Assembly: GCF_947499215.1 (NCBI RefSeq)
Contig: NZ_CANMNI010000001.1
Coordinates: forward strand, 868,001-932,000
DNA: 64,000 nt
Source of the DNA: an uncultured Pontibacter sp.
GTDB taxonomy: Bacteria > Bacteroidota > Bacteroidia > Cytophagales > Hymenobacteraceae
Direction of reading: 5' to 3'
Shown piece after piece: positions 1-8,703 of the stretch; within the stretch, counting starts at the first letter, position 1, and each line of letters begins with the position of its first letter. The position numbers and the translations under genes are program-made. The notes under the pieces are model-generated. The model was not told the origin of the DNA. It worked only from the letters and a program-made list of their open reading frames with translations, and made no database searches.

Positions 1-443
1 AAAATGGTATGCATCAGCCTGTGCAGAAACGGTCCGGCCATGTCGGCGTCAGCGGCCCACTGGTAGGCTTTTTTTACTTGGTTGAGTATCTGCATATCGC
101 CCACCACCTGCGACTCTAAGCCCAGCGACACATAAAAAAGATGCTGCACGGCTTGCTGGTGGTCGGTGATGTTCTGGAAATACGTGGAGATCTCCTTGGT
201 CGCGATAAAGCCTTTCTCGATGGCAATCAGTTTGATGATGGCCTGCGAAAGATCTTGTGCAGCCGAGTAGTATACCTCGGTGCGGTTGCAGGTAGAGAGT
301 ACCAGCACATCCTGTGCGTCTGTAAACTCATTTATCTTATCGAGCAGGTTGCGGCAACCGATCTCGTTCAGCGACACGGCTTCGCGAACGGCAATAGGTG
401 CTTGCTTGTAAGATAAAGTAAGGGCTTTGAACTGGTTTTGCAT
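1..443 (-). CDS. hemA: Glutamyl-tRNA reductase, N-terminal part (cut by window edge)
   Basis: First enzyme of C5 heme synthesis: it reduces glutamyl-tRNA(Glu) to glutamate-1-semialdehyde with NADPH. Read from the ATG at 443 downwards, the first 147 residues start MQNQFKALTLSYKQAPIAVR and contain the active-site block STCNRTEVY, whose Cys forms the thioester, and the conserved ESQVVGDMQILNQVK stretch. The C-terminal NADPH and dimerisation domains lie outside the window. A TGAC-N4-GTCA box with a well-placed -7 element sits just upstream, so heme supply is probably co-regulated with the NO/N2O respiratory genes. The family call is firm; the regulation is inferred. Confidence 0.93.
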   Translation of the reverse strand, partial: MQNQFKALTLSYKQAPIAVREAVSLNEIGCRNLLDKINEFTDAQDVLVLSTCNRTEVYYSAAQDLSQAIIKLIAIEKGFIATKEISTYFQNITDHQQAVQHLFYVSLGLESQVVGDMQILNQVKKAYQWAADADMAGPFLHRLMHTI

Positions 444-465
444 GGTCTTTCTCTCAGATACAATG

Positions 466-508
466 CAAAGGTCTTAAATGCTAGGCTGCAAAAATATGAC
501 TTTAGTCA
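466..508 (-). promoter_or_regulatory. hemA promoter with FNR/DNR-type box
   Basis: The palindrome TGACTTTAGTCA (497-508) is followed on the minus strand by GACCTTTG (466-473), a near match to the Bacteroidota -7 box TAnnTTTG. The palindrome centre lies 36.5 bp from the last G of the -7 box, the same spacing as at 21242-21284 and 32755-32797. This geometry fits class II activation by a CRP/FNR-family protein. Confidence 0.6.
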
Positions 509-573
509 CTTTCAGGCAGGAGAAATGTCAGTGTTTGATGGAGGAGCAAAAGAGTTTGCGGAGAATAAATGCG

Positions 574-601
574 CTAATCTCCGCAAATGTGCGGAGATTA
601 G
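574..601. repeat. Perfect 12-bp inverted repeat
   Basis: CTAATCTCCGCA and its exact complement are separated by a four-base loop (586-589). A third copy of the core GCGGAGA lies just upstream (about 557-563). It sits between the stop of the REC-CRP gene and the hemA promoter. No T-run follows on the minus strand, so it could be a terminator lacking a U-tract, an operator or an mRNA-stabilising hairpin. Confidence 0.45.
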
Positions 602-663
602 GCAATGCACTTTATCAGGTGGAAAAAGTAAAAGCAACAGCTGGTAAGGATGCTGTCAACCTC

Positions 664-1725
664 TTAATTCCGCATACGCTCTAATTTCTGAGAGTTCAGA
701 ATGGTAATCTTGCTTCCACGCGTATCGATCAGGTTCTCGTCTTTGAAATCAGCCAAGGTACGAATTACCGTTTCTTTGGAGGCTCCTACAATGCTGGCCA
801 AATCCTCGCGGGTAATGGAAACCTCTGACTTGTAGTTCGGGTCTTCTTTGTATTGCTTCTCCACAAACAGCAGGGCCTCGGCCACACGCTTGCGCACAGA
901 ATTATAAGCCAGTTTCAAAAGGCGCTCCTCACGGTCAGCCAAATTATCGGATAAGATTTTGATGAACTTGCCCGCCACGTCGCGGTTCTGATACAGCAGA
1001 GTATAGAAGTCCTCGCGGGGAATGATGTATACCTCTGAGTCCTCTAGCGCCATTGCAGACTCACGATAGGATTTCTCTTCCAGCAAATCGAGATAGCCGA
1101 TAAAATCTCCGTCTTTGTATAGACAGGTGATGTACTCACGGCCTTCTTCGTTCGACTTATAAGTTTTGATTTTTCCTTTGTTCAGGAAGTACAGGTTGCT
1201 CGGGTAGTTGCCCTCTGAGAACAGATGCTGCTTTTTGCGGAACACTGTCACACGGCGGTTTTCGGAGATGAGTTTGTTCAGTTCCTCATAGCCTTTCGCC
1301 TCCTGTATAAAGTTGTCGATGCCCTGCACGTTGCGCTGGAACTCCGCCTTCATGATCTCATTTTTCTTCAGGCGCATCTCCACCACGTCAAGCAACTCCA
1401 CGTCGTCAAAAGGCTTTGTCAGGTAGTCATCCGCCCCTAGATTCATCCCTCTTCGGAAATCGTCTTTCTCCGACTTGGCAGTCAGGAAGATGAAGGGAAT
1501 GCTCGCCGTATCCGGATTTTTGCTCAGCATGTGCAGTACGCCGTACCCGTCGAGCTGCGGCATCATGATATCGCAAATGATTAGGTCGGGGTGCTCTTTT
1601 TTAGCGATGTCTACACCCAGCTTACCATTGGCAGCTTCAATCACATTGTAATTGGCCAGCGTGAGTATCTCGGCGGTGTTTTCGCGAATCTCTTGGTTGT
1701 CCTCAATAAGCAATATCTTTTTCAT
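664..1725 (-). CDS. Receiver domain fused to CRP/FNR-family regulator
   Basis: A 353-residue transcription factor. Residues 1-120 form a CheY-like receiver (acidic IEDN start, phospho-Asp in ICDIMMPQLDG near residue 52, Lys in LTKPFDD). Residues about 150-245 form a cyclic-nucleotide-type beta-roll, and about 255-345 a winged helix with the recognition segment SKETVIRTL. The E..xxR pattern there is the one that reads TGA half-sites in CRP. The gene overlaps the upstream hybrid kinase by ATGA, so the two are translationally coupled and probably form a signalling pair. It is a plausible regulator of the TGAY-N4-GTCA boxes in this window. No cysteines typical of an FNR iron-sulphur cluster are seen, so sensing presumably comes through phosphorylation. 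Confidence 0.88.
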   Translation of the reverse strand: MKKILLIEDNQEIRENTAEILTLANYNVIEAANGKLGVDIAKKEHPDLIICDIMMPQLDGYGVLHMLSKNPDTASIPFIFLTAKSEKDDFRRGMNLGADDYLTKPFDDVELLDVVEMRLKKNEIMKAEFQRNVQGIDNFIQEAKGYEELNKLISENRRVTVFRKKQHLFSEGNYPSNLYFLNKGKIKTYKSNEEGREYITCLYKDGDFIGYLDLLEEKSYRESAMALEDSEVYIIPREDFYTLLYQNRDVAGKFIKILSDNLADREERLLKLAYNSVRKRVAEALLFVEKQYKEDPNYKSEVSITREDLASIVGASKETVIRTLADFKDENLIDTRGSKITILNSQKLERMRN

Positions 1726-2954
1726 ATCTGTGCGGTATATGGCAAAGTGATGGTGAATGTGGTGCCGCGACCCAGTTCGCTTTCGTAGCGAAGTTCGCCT
1801 CCCATAATTTCTACATATTTTTTTACAATGTTGAGCCCCAGTCCCGTTCCCTGTATGTTGGTCACGTTCTGGGCTCTGAAAAACGGTGTAAACAGGTGTG
1901 TCTTGTCCTCATCCGGTATACCTATGCCTTCGTCGCGCACCACCATGGTGATGGTATCGGCTTTGATGGCAGTCGTAAACCATATTGTGCTGTTCTCACC
2001 GGAGTACTTGCTGCCATTGGACAGCAGGTTGATCATCACGTTGCGCATCAGCTGTTTGTCCAGGTATACAGTATTTTGCTCCCCCTCGTGCTTGTAATCG
2101 ATGCGCTGCCCTTCCTTCAAAAATCCCTGCATTTCGTCCACCACTTCGGCTGCAAAACTGTGCAAGTCAAAGGTGCTGGGCACATTGTGTATCTTACCCT
2201 CCTCCATCCTACTGATGGACAGGAAGTCGTTCAGGATATTGGTCAGGTTGTGTACCGCCGACTTGATACGACCGACATGCTTGAGGCGTTTATCATCGTC
2301 CTCAGCGGACTTGTATTTGGTGATAAGCGAGGCTGAGGAAAGCACGGTACTAAGCGGTGTCCGGAACTCATGGGAGGCAATGGTTACGAAACGTGACTTC
2401 AACTCATGCAGTTCTTTTTCTTTCTGTAGCGCCTTGTATATTTCCTGCTGTGCTTTCGTCAGCGTTTTGTTGGCCTTTTCTAAATTATGAATAGCGGTAG
2501 CCAGTTCTTGGGTGCGTTCCTCTACACGCTGTTCCAGTTCAGTGTTGAGCTTCTGTATCTCGGCCAAGCTCTTGGCATGCTCAATGCTATACCTGATAGA
2601 GCGCTCCAGATCGAAGGGGTTAAAAGTGCCCTTCACCAGATAGTCCTGCGCACCTGCCCGCATGGCCTTTTCGTCCGTTTCACGGTCGCTTTGGCCGGTG
2701 AGCAATATAAACGGAGCAGTTATACCTTCGTTCACCGCCTGTGTGATCAGTTCCAACCCATCGTGCGCTCCCAGCCTGAAATCGACAAGGTACACATGGT
2801 GCTTTTTTTCCCGGATAATGTCGATCGCCTGACTAAATGACGGCGCCCACTCGAGCACATAGTTGCGCCCGGGTATGTCGTCCATGATGTCCCGCGTAAT
2901 GATGAAGTCGTCCTCATCATCATCTACCAGCAAAACACGTATTCTGTCAGGCAT
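1722..2954 (-). CDS. Response-regulator/histidine-kinase hybrid (REC-HisKA-HATPase)
   Basis: A 410-residue cytoplasmic signalling protein without membrane segments. It has an N-terminal receiver domain (residues 1-125, phospho-Asp in YLVDFRLGAHDG), a coiled-coil linker at about 130-185 (ELEQRVEERTQEL), a HisKA box with FVTIASHEFRTPLS (phospho-His near residue 197) and a HATPase domain with the N box MINLLSNGSKYS, DEGIGIP and GTGLGLNIV. Its stop overlaps the start of the REC-CRP gene downstream, which suggests they work as partners. The input stimulus cannot be read from the sequence. Confidence 0.9.
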   Translation of the reverse strand: MPDRIRVLLVDDDEDDFIITRDIMDDIPGRNYVLEWAPSFSQAIDIIREKKHHVYLVDFRLGAHDGLELITQAVNEGITAPFILLTGQSDRETDEKAMRAGAQDYLVKGTFNPFDLERSIRYSIEHAKSLAEIQKLNTELEQRVEERTQELATAIHNLEKANKTLTKAQQEIYKALQKEKELHELKSRFVTIASHEFRTPLSTVLSSASLITKYKSAEDDDKRLKHVGRIKSAVHNLTNILNDFLSISRMEEGKIHNVPSTFDLHSFAAEVVDEMQGFLKEGQRIDYKHEGEQNTVYLDKQLMRNVMINLLSNGSKYSGENSTIWFTTAIKADTITMVVRDEGIGIPDEDKTHLFTPFFRAQNVTNIQGTGLGLNIVKKYVEIMGGELRYESELGRGTTFTITLPYTAQI

Positions 2955-3106
2955 ATTTTGAGTTTGGGAGTTAAAGAGTTTGGGAGTTAAGGAGTCTAAG
3001 AGTAGGGTAATAGGTTTAGAATGTTGGATCGTATTAAGTAAATGATAGAGCTTCGCTTTTCATTTACTCAAAATTCATAATTCTAAACTCTCAAACTCCT
3101 CAACTT
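2955..3106. repeat. Intergenic direct and inverted repeats
   Basis: GAGTTTGGGAGTTAA occurs twice in tandem (2960-2974 and 2976-2990). The complementary CTCAAACTCCT-type sequence follows at about 3085-3106. Between them GTAAATGA (3037-3044) pairs with CATTTAC (3061-3067) around a GCTTCGC loop. The block looks like a composite extragenic palindrome. No coding content is evident. Confidence 0.5.
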
Positions 3107-3107
3107 G

Positions 3108-3554
3108 CTAGGGTTTGGGCAGTTCTACTATTTCGAACCAGTACTTGCTCAAGGTGCGCATCACATCCACCAAAGCGGTAAAGGTAACGGGCTTCGTGAT
3201 GAAAGAGCTCACACCCAGATCGTAGGTGCGGAGGATGTCCTCTTCAGCCTTAGAAGTGGTGAGCACCACCACCGGCAGCACGCGGAGGTGCTCATCGGCT
3301 TTGATCTCCTTCAGCGCCTCGCGGCCGTCTTTTTTTGGCATGTTGAGGTCCAATAGAATCAGGCCTGGCGTTTGGTATTTCTCCTTGTCGTTAAACCTGC
3401 CGCGGTTGTGCAGGTAGTCCATCAGCTCTTCGCCATTTTCCACGAACTGTATCGCGTTGGATAGCCTGTTTTCTTCCAGCGCTTCCTTTATGAGCATGCG
3501 GTCTTCGGCGTCGTCGTCTGCTATCAGAATCACAATAGGTCTATTCGATTTCAT
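3108..3554 (-). CDS. Single-domain response regulator (Rcp1-like)
   Basis: A 148-residue stand-alone receiver. It shows the acidic pair in IADDDAED, the phospho-Asp in GLILLDLNMPKKDG (about residue 68), the Thr of VVLTTSK and the Lys of FITKPVTF. There is no output domain, so it probably passes phosphate on or signals by protein contact, as in the Rcp1/CheY-like family linked to phytochrome-type kinases. Its start lies only six bases after the stop of the PAS-PAS kinase upstream, so the two are almost certainly co-transcribed partners. Confidence 0.88.
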   Translation of the reverse strand: MKSNRPIVILIADDDAEDRMLIKEALEENRLSNAIQFVENGEELMDYLHNRGRFNDKEKYQTPGLILLDLNMPKKDGREALKEIKADEHLRVLPVVVLTTSKAEEDILRTYDLGVSSFITKPVTFTALVDVMRTLSKYWFEIVELPKP

Positions 3555-3560
3555 AGGCGT

Positions 3561-5105
3561 TTATTCCTTCAGGTGAGTTTTTGCTAAGGTAACAATAAAA
3601 TGCGTACCCTCTCCCGGTTTGCTTTTGGCCGTGATGTCACCACCATGGCGAATGGCAATTTTACGGCAGATGGCCAGTCCAATGCCGGATCCCTCGTATT
3701 TCTGTCCTTCCAGTCGCTGGAATATATTGAAGATCCGGTCCAGATATTTTTCGTCGAAGCCGATCCCATTGTCTTCGATGTGCAACTCGATCAGTTCGTC
3801 GCCCGGTGTTGCTGTCATGTGTGCTTTCAGTTGCAACTCTTTGGCATATACCTTCACCACAGGATCTTCCTCGTCTTTGCGGAACTTGATGGCATTGCTG
3901 ATCAGGTTCTGCAGCAACTGGCGCATCTGGGTAGGCTCAGCCTGAATGGTTGGCAACGGCCCTACCTCCACTTTGGCATGGGAGCGCTCGATGGCGATCT
4001 CCAAATCCGATATTACATCCCGCGCAATCTGGTTTAGGTCTGTCTTAACAAACGGCTTGGCTTTGGAAGTGACTCTGGAGAAAGTGAGCAAGTCGTTGAT
4101 CAGGTTCTGCATGCGGTTGGCTGCGTTGAGCATACGGTCCACATAGTCCTTCCCCTGATCGCTCAGGTTTTCGTACTCCTTCATCTTGAGGCGGTCGCCG
4201 AAGGCCTGAATCTTACGTAAAGGCTCCTGCAAGTCGTGCGACGACACGTAGGCAAAGTCCTGCAGCTCGCGGTTGCTGCGCTCCAGTTCGGCAGCATAGC
4301 GACGCAGACGCTCTTCAGTTACTTTCTGGCGGGTGATGTCGTGGATGAAGCCGGTATATACCTTACGGTCGGCCAGCTTCACTTCGCTGATGCTCAGGTA
4401 TAGTGGGAAGATCGTCCCGTCTTTTTTCAAGCCTGACACTTCACGTCCTATACCGATGATACGCTTTTCGCCCGTCTCGTGGTAGTGGTGCATGTAGTTG
4501 TCGTGCAGACTACGATCCGGCTCCGGCATGAGCATATTGATCTTCCGACCCAGTACTTCCGACTCGTCATAGCCAAACAGCTTACAGGCCGACGGATTGA
4601 TCATCTCAATAACCCCTCGCGTGTCGATGGTGATGATGCCGTCCACCGCGGTTTGGATGATGGAGTTGATGCGGCTCTCGCTTTCGCGCAGGGCAGCCTC
4701 AGTTTTTTTAAGCTCCGAAATATCGTGAATAATGCCTGTAAATATCTGCTTGTCATGCAGGTTTACCTCACTGATACTAAGCCGAAATGGAAACACGGCA
4801 CCGTCTTTCTTCTTACCCAGCACTTCGCGGCCTTTGCCGATTATCTGCCCCACACCGGTTCGGTGGTAGTTTTCGATGTAAGTATCGTGCAGACTATGGT
4901 CAGGCTCCGGCATCAGCATATTCACGTTATTGCCAATGATTTCATCCGGCTGATAACCGAAAATATGTGCAGCCGCCGGGTTCACGGACTCTACAATACC
5001 ACGATTGTCGATGGTGATAATACCGTCAATGGCGGTTTCGATGATGGCTTTTAAGCGTGACTCGCTGTCTATATGCTGGTTATCGGAATGGTCTTGTTCT
5101 TTCAC
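3561..5105 (-). CDS. PAS-PAS sensor histidine kinase (FixL-like architecture)
   Basis: A 514-residue soluble kinase. Two tandem, closely similar PAS domains (about 10-130 and 135-255) share the block GIITIDxRGxxExxNPxA and the HDIxE/T ends. A HisKA motif with YVSSHDLQEPLRKI (about residue 285) and a HATPase domain with N box LLQNLISNAIKF, EDNGIGF and GSGIGLAICRKI follow. The architecture resembles FixL-type oxygen sensors. The heme-ligating His cannot be assigned with confidence, so the ligand is open. It sits directly upstream of the single-domain regulator at 3108-3554. Confidence 0.9.
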   Translation of the reverse strand: MKEQDHSDNQHIDSESRLKAIIETAIDGIITIDNRGIVESVNPAAAHIFGYQPDEIIGNNVNMLMPEPDHSLHDTYIENYHRTGVGQIIGKGREVLGKKKDGAVFPFRLSISEVNLHDKQIFTGIIHDISELKKTEAALRESESRINSIIQTAVDGIITIDTRGVIEMINPSACKLFGYDESEVLGRKINMLMPEPDRSLHDNYMHHYHETGEKRIIGIGREVSGLKKDGTIFPLYLSISEVKLADRKVYTGFIHDITRQKVTEERLRRYAAELERSNRELQDFAYVSSHDLQEPLRKIQAFGDRLKMKEYENLSDQGKDYVDRMLNAANRMQNLINDLLTFSRVTSKAKPFVKTDLNQIARDVISDLEIAIERSHAKVEVGPLPTIQAEPTQMRQLLQNLISNAIKFRKDEEDPVVKVYAKELQLKAHMTATPGDELIELHIEDNGIGFDEKYLDRIFNIFQRLEGQKYEGSGIGLAICRKIAIRHGGDITAKSKPGEGTHFIVTLAKTHLKE

Positions 5106-5189
5106 GCGTATTTCTTTTGCTAAATATACGCACTACGGCCCTATTCTCAAAAAGTGTCCTGATTGCCCGATTCTCCACTGGAAAAAGTG

Positions 5190-6797
5190 CTACGTTGCAT
5201 TGGCCAGTTGAACCAGCGCATTGCTATGCTGTAGGATGGAATCTGCATGACCAATCTCAGTTGCATGGTCCTGCACAAAATGCCCACCAACGCTCTCTCG
5301 TCTGTGTAAGGCGGCGTTTGTTATCAGTTCGGCTACGGTGAGTAAGTTTTGCAGTTCCAGCACTTCTTGGTGTATGCCAGTGAGTTCCCGTATGCCTTTA
5401 GCTTTTCGCTGCATGGCTTCTAGTTCGGCCTTACAGCGTAGCAAACCCTTCACCGATCGCACTATACCTGCCTGTTCCCAGAGTAGCTTTTGCAATTTCG
5501 CACGCTTCCGCGCTATCTCCGCCCGCATACCTAGCCACAATGTGCCTCCGCTCTCCTCTTCTATAGCTAAGTCAGGTATAGTTACTTGTTGCTTAGAAAG
5601 TTCACCTGTCGCATGTTCTGCCGCACTTCGTGCAAACACGACCCCTTCCAGCAAGGAATTGCTTGCCAATCGGTTTGCCCCGTGCACCCCTGTGCAGGCC
5701 ACTTCCCCAATGGCGTATAGCCGGTCAATGGAAGTTCTCCCACTTAGATCGGTTTTCACACCGCCGCACTGGTAATGCGCCGCCGGCACAATGGGGATCA
5801 GTTGCTTTTCGGCATCAATGCCAATAGTGGTACACTTATGATAAATAGAAGGGAAGTTTTGACGCACCTCACCCGCAGGTAGATGCCGCACATCAAGGTA
5901 TAGACAAGGACTCTGGTGGAGTTGCATTTCGGTGAGCACCGCTCGGGCCACAATGTCGCGGGGAGCCAGCGAACCAAGCGGATGGTACAGGTGCATAAAA
6001 CGGCTACCGTCTGGCAGAACGAGTTCCGCTCCTGCCCCACGCAGCGCCTCGCTGATCAGGAAGACTTCGCCGTTGGCTTGGTATAAAGCTGTCGGGTGAA
6101 ACTGAAAGAACTCCATGTTTTGGATGTCCGCTCCCGCTCTTACAGCCATAGCCAGTCCGTCGCCGGTGGCAATGCTGGGGTTAGTGGTATACTGGTATAC
6201 CTGTCCGGAGCCGCCGGTAGCCAGCACCACCGCTTGTGCCCGTATAGACCTTACCTCCTGTGTGTGCAGATCCAGCACCTGTACGCCATAGCAAAACGTG
6301 CCGGAGTCACTGTTATCAGTGAGTAGTTCTATACCCATCTGATGTTCCTGCACCGAGATATTCGGGTGACGCAGCACCGCCTCTTCCAAGGCTTGCTGTA
6401 TGCTGCGGCCCGTATGGTCTTTTACATGCACAATGCGGTGATGGCTGTGGCCGCCTTCCAGCCCAAGGGCCATATCGCCTGATTCGCTTTCATCAAAACC
6501 AATGGCCATACCCTGCAGCCAGCGGATAGCATCTGGCGCCTCCTGCACCATGAAACGCACGGCCATTTCCCGGCACAGTCCGGCACCTGCCTCCAGCGTG
6601 TCCTGCACGTGCTGTTCGAAAGAGTCGGTGGGGTCGAGTACGGCGGCTATACCTCCCTGCGCATAGGCCGTGTTGGTTTCGGAAAGGGTGGCTTTGCAAA
6701 GCACCAGCACGCGGGAATGGACAGCGGCCTGCAGGGCAAAGGTGAGCCCTGCAATCCCACTGCCCAACACCACGAAATCAAAATCTGGCACTTTCAT
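5190..6797 (-). CDS. nadB: L-aspartate oxidase
   Basis: A 535-residue flavoprotein that oxidises L-aspartate to iminoaspartate, the first step of de novo NAD synthesis. The N-terminal FAD-binding fold shows FVVLGSGIAGLTFAL, followed by NTAYAQGGIAAVLDPTDS and the family block FFQFHPTALY. The C-terminal GEVACTGVHGANRLASNSLLEGVVFA and helical tail match NadB rather than succinate dehydrogenase. The length is typical. It lies six bases downstream of nadA on the same strand, forming the usual nadA-nadB pair. Confidence 0.95.
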   Translation of the reverse strand: MKVPDFDFVVLGSGIAGLTFALQAAVHSRVLVLCKATLSETNTAYAQGGIAAVLDPTDSFEQHVQDTLEAGAGLCREMAVRFMVQEAPDAIRWLQGMAIGFDESESGDMALGLEGGHSHHRIVHVKDHTGRSIQQALEEAVLRHPNISVQEHQMGIELLTDNSDSGTFCYGVQVLDLHTQEVRSIRAQAVVLATGGSGQVYQYTTNPSIATGDGLAMAVRAGADIQNMEFFQFHPTALYQANGEVFLISEALRGAGAELVLPDGSRFMHLYHPLGSLAPRDIVARAVLTEMQLHQSPCLYLDVRHLPAGEVRQNFPSIYHKCTTIGIDAEKQLIPIVPAAHYQCGGVKTDLSGRTSIDRLYAIGEVACTGVHGANRLASNSLLEGVVFARSAAEHATGELSKQQVTIPDLAIEEESGGTLWLGMRAEIARKRAKLQKLLWEQAGIVRSVKGLLRCKAELEAMQRKAKGIRELTGIHQEVLELQNLLTVAELITNAALHRRESVGGHFVQDHATEIGHADSILQHSNALVQLANAT

Positions 6798-6803
6798 GAT
6801 CTT

Positions 6804-7847
6804 TTAAGAAAAGGCTAACATGCGCTCAATTGGCAGCAAGGCTCGCTGACGGATATCCTCCGCCAGATCCACGGTATACATCCGTTCTGCCTCCGTACCG
6901 ATGGCCCGCAAAGCCTGCAGGGTGCGCTGCAACGTAATCTGTTTCATGTGCGGGCACTTGATGCAGGGCACGATGAATTCTTTCTCAGGATACATACCAC
7001 GCAAGGTCGCGCCTAAGTCGCACTCCGAACCCAAGATGAACTGCCGCGACTTACTTTCACCTACAAAACGAAGTATATCGGACGTGCTGCCCACCACGCC
7101 GCCAGCTCCTGTCAGGGCATCAGCTACCGTATCGTCTGGCACTTCCCAGTGCACGAGCACCTGCGCTTCGGGGTACATCATTTTGAGTCCGTTGATGCGC
7201 TGCGGCGTGAATTGTTCGTGCACCTCGCACTTGCCCTCCCACAGGATCAGTTCCTTGCCTGTCTCGGCTTTGATGCGGGTCTGCAGGTTGCGGCCCATGA
7301 ACAGGTCGGGCAAAAAGATCAGACTATCGGAGTCAAAGGAACGGGCAATATCCATTGCGTTCCGGGAGGTGCAGCAAATGTCGGCTTCGGCTTTGGTCTC
7401 GGCGTAGGTGTTGATGTAAGCCACTACCGGCACGCCCGGGTATTGCGCCTTGAGTTTGCGCACATCGGCACCGGTAATGCTTTCGGCCAGCGAACAACCC
7501 GCATCAAAACTCGGCAGCAACACCTGCTTGGCGGGGTTCAGGATTTTGGCGGTTTCGGCCATGAACTTCACACCACAGAAAATGATGTTATCGGCCTCCA
7601 CGCTTTTAGCGGCTACACTCAAGCCGAGCGAGTCGCCCACAAAGTCGGCTATACCGCCATCGTTGTGGTGCACCTGCAGTTCGGGCGACATGTAGAAGTG
7701 CGATAAGATCACCGCGTTCTTCTCGCGCTTCAGTTCCCGGATCTCTTCCACCGCCTCCTGCAGGGCGGCAATCTCTTCGGTTTGGGCAAAAGGGTGCATG
7801 GCTCTGAATTTTTCAGAGAAGGCACCCTGTGTCAGGGTCGCTGTCAT
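6804..7847 (-). CDS. nadA: Quinolinate synthase
   Basis: A 347-residue [4Fe-4S] enzyme that condenses iminoaspartate (from NadB) with dihydroxyacetone phosphate to quinolinate. Three conserved cysteine regions are visible: ADICCTSRNA, GSECDLGA and CIKCPHMK. The N-terminal NAVILSHFYMSPELQ is also typical. It sits downstream of the Rrf2 regulator and Fe-S-related genes and directly upstream of nadB. Its oxygen- and NO-sensitive cluster fits placement beside Fe-S assembly and repair genes, though that functional link is inferred. Confidence 0.95.
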   Translation of the reverse strand: MTATLTQGAFSEKFRAMHPFAQTEEIAALQEAVEEIRELKREKNAVILSHFYMSPELQVHHNDGGIADFVGDSLGLSVAAKSVEADNIIFCGVKFMAETAKILNPAKQVLLPSFDAGCSLAESITGADVRKLKAQYPGVPVVAYINTYAETKAEADICCTSRNAMDIARSFDSDSLIFLPDLFMGRNLQTRIKAETGKELILWEGKCEVHEQFTPQRINGLKMMYPEAQVLVHWEVPDDTVADALTGAGGVVGSTSDILRFVGESKSRQFILGSECDLGATLRGMYPEKEFIVPCIKCPHMKQITLQRTLQALRAIGTEAERMYTVDLAEDIRQRALLPIERMLAFS

Positions 7848-7877
7848 GTTATGTTTTGGGGTTGTTTGAGCTATGCC

Positions 7878-8339
7878 TTAGGCTTTGCCATCCAGCACTT
7901 GTTCGGGTTGGTTTTTGATGAAATATTTTCCTGTTTTCACGTCATCTACCAGACTCTGTATGGTCTTGTCGCGGAACACCTGCAACAGGTGGTTACGGTA
8001 AGCTTTTATCTCATCGTGGAGCGGACAAGGATGTGTGTCAGAACAATGCTTCATGCCCATGCCGCATTTCTTGAAAGCCTCTAGGCCATCAATAATGCGT
8101 ACCACTTCCAACAGGTTAATTTCATTGGCGGGGCGATGCAGGAAAAAACCTCCGTGCGGGCCTTTGACGGACGCGATCACGCCTTTGCGCACCATGTCCT
8201 GCAGGATCTTGCCCATAAAGTGGGCAGGCAGTTCCAGTTCGTTCGCTATTTCCTTTATGCCTACACGCTTTCCCTCTTCGTCGGCCATCGCGATGTACAC
8301 GATAGACCGCAGGGCGTATTCTGTTGTTTTCGAAAGCAT
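7878..8339 (-). CDS. Rrf2-family regulator, NsrR-like
   Basis: A winged-helix regulator. I start it at the ATG at 8339 (MLSKTTEYALRSIVYIA), because Rrf2 proteins begin with this motif; an upstream in-frame start at 8417 would add 26 unlikely residues. The HTH covers about residues 10-70 (IKEIANELELPAHFMGKILQ). Three cysteines spaced C-X6-C-X5-C (KKCGMGMKHCSDTHPCP) are the expected cluster ligands of NsrR-like sensors. The neighbours (hemerythrin, Ric, DUF59 protein) support a role as NO or Fe-S sensor controlling this cluster. NsrR versus another Rrf2 subgroup is not settled. Confidence 0.88.
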   Translation of the reverse strand: MLSKTTEYALRSIVYIAMADEEGKRVGIKEIANELELPAHFMGKILQDMVRKGVIASVKGPHGGFFLHRPANEINLLEVVRIIDGLEAFKKCGMGMKHCSDTHPCPLHDEIKAYRNHLLQVFRDKTIQSLVDDVKTGKYFIKNQPEQVLDGKA

Positions 8340-8382
8340 AACCTTGTCCTTTAATCCTCTTTTGCTCCAGCGTGCAAATTTA

Positions 8383-8703
8383 TCAGGTATTTCCCAGTAA
8401 TCGCATGCCTTCTTCACTTATCATTTCGGGCGTCCATTGCGGGAGCCATACCAGTTCCACTTCTATCTCCAGATTAGGGAAACGCTTGTGCAGCATTTGC
8501 TCGGCCGCCGTCGTAATGGTGCCGCTCATCGGGCAGCCCGGCGTTGTGAGCGTTAAGTCTACGTGCAGCTTCTCCTCCTCTTCTTTCAGGGTCACTTTAT
8601 ATACAAGCCCAAGATCGACAATGTTTATGCCGATCTCGGGGTCGATGATGTACTTGAGCGCCTCATACGCTTCGTTGACGAGCTCCTGTTCCTGCGTTTT
8701 CAT
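8383..8703 (-). CDS. DUF59/MIP18-family Fe-S assembly factor
   Basis: A 106-residue protein of the SufT/PaaD/MIP18 family, which helps deliver iron-sulphur clusters. It shows the family blocks YIIDPEIGINIVDLGLVYKV and TLTTPGCPMSGTI, with the conserved cysteine. I choose the ATG at 8703 over an in-frame TTG two codons upstream. The start overlaps the end of the COX1-like gene by 41 bases, indicating coupling in one operon. Its neighbours suggest service to NO-damaged Fe-S enzymes, including NadA. Confidence 0.87.
   Translation of the reverse strand: MKTQEQELVNEAYEALKYIIDPEIGINIVDLGLVYKVTLKEEEEKLHVDLTLTTPGCPMSGTITTAAEQMLHKRFPNLEIEVELVWLPQWTPEMISEEGMRLLGNT

Noticed and set aside
7878..8417. Longer start for the Rrf2 regulator at 8417
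   Set aside because: The family begins at MLSKTTEYAL; the extra 26 residues have no counterpart and would overlap the DUF59 gene.
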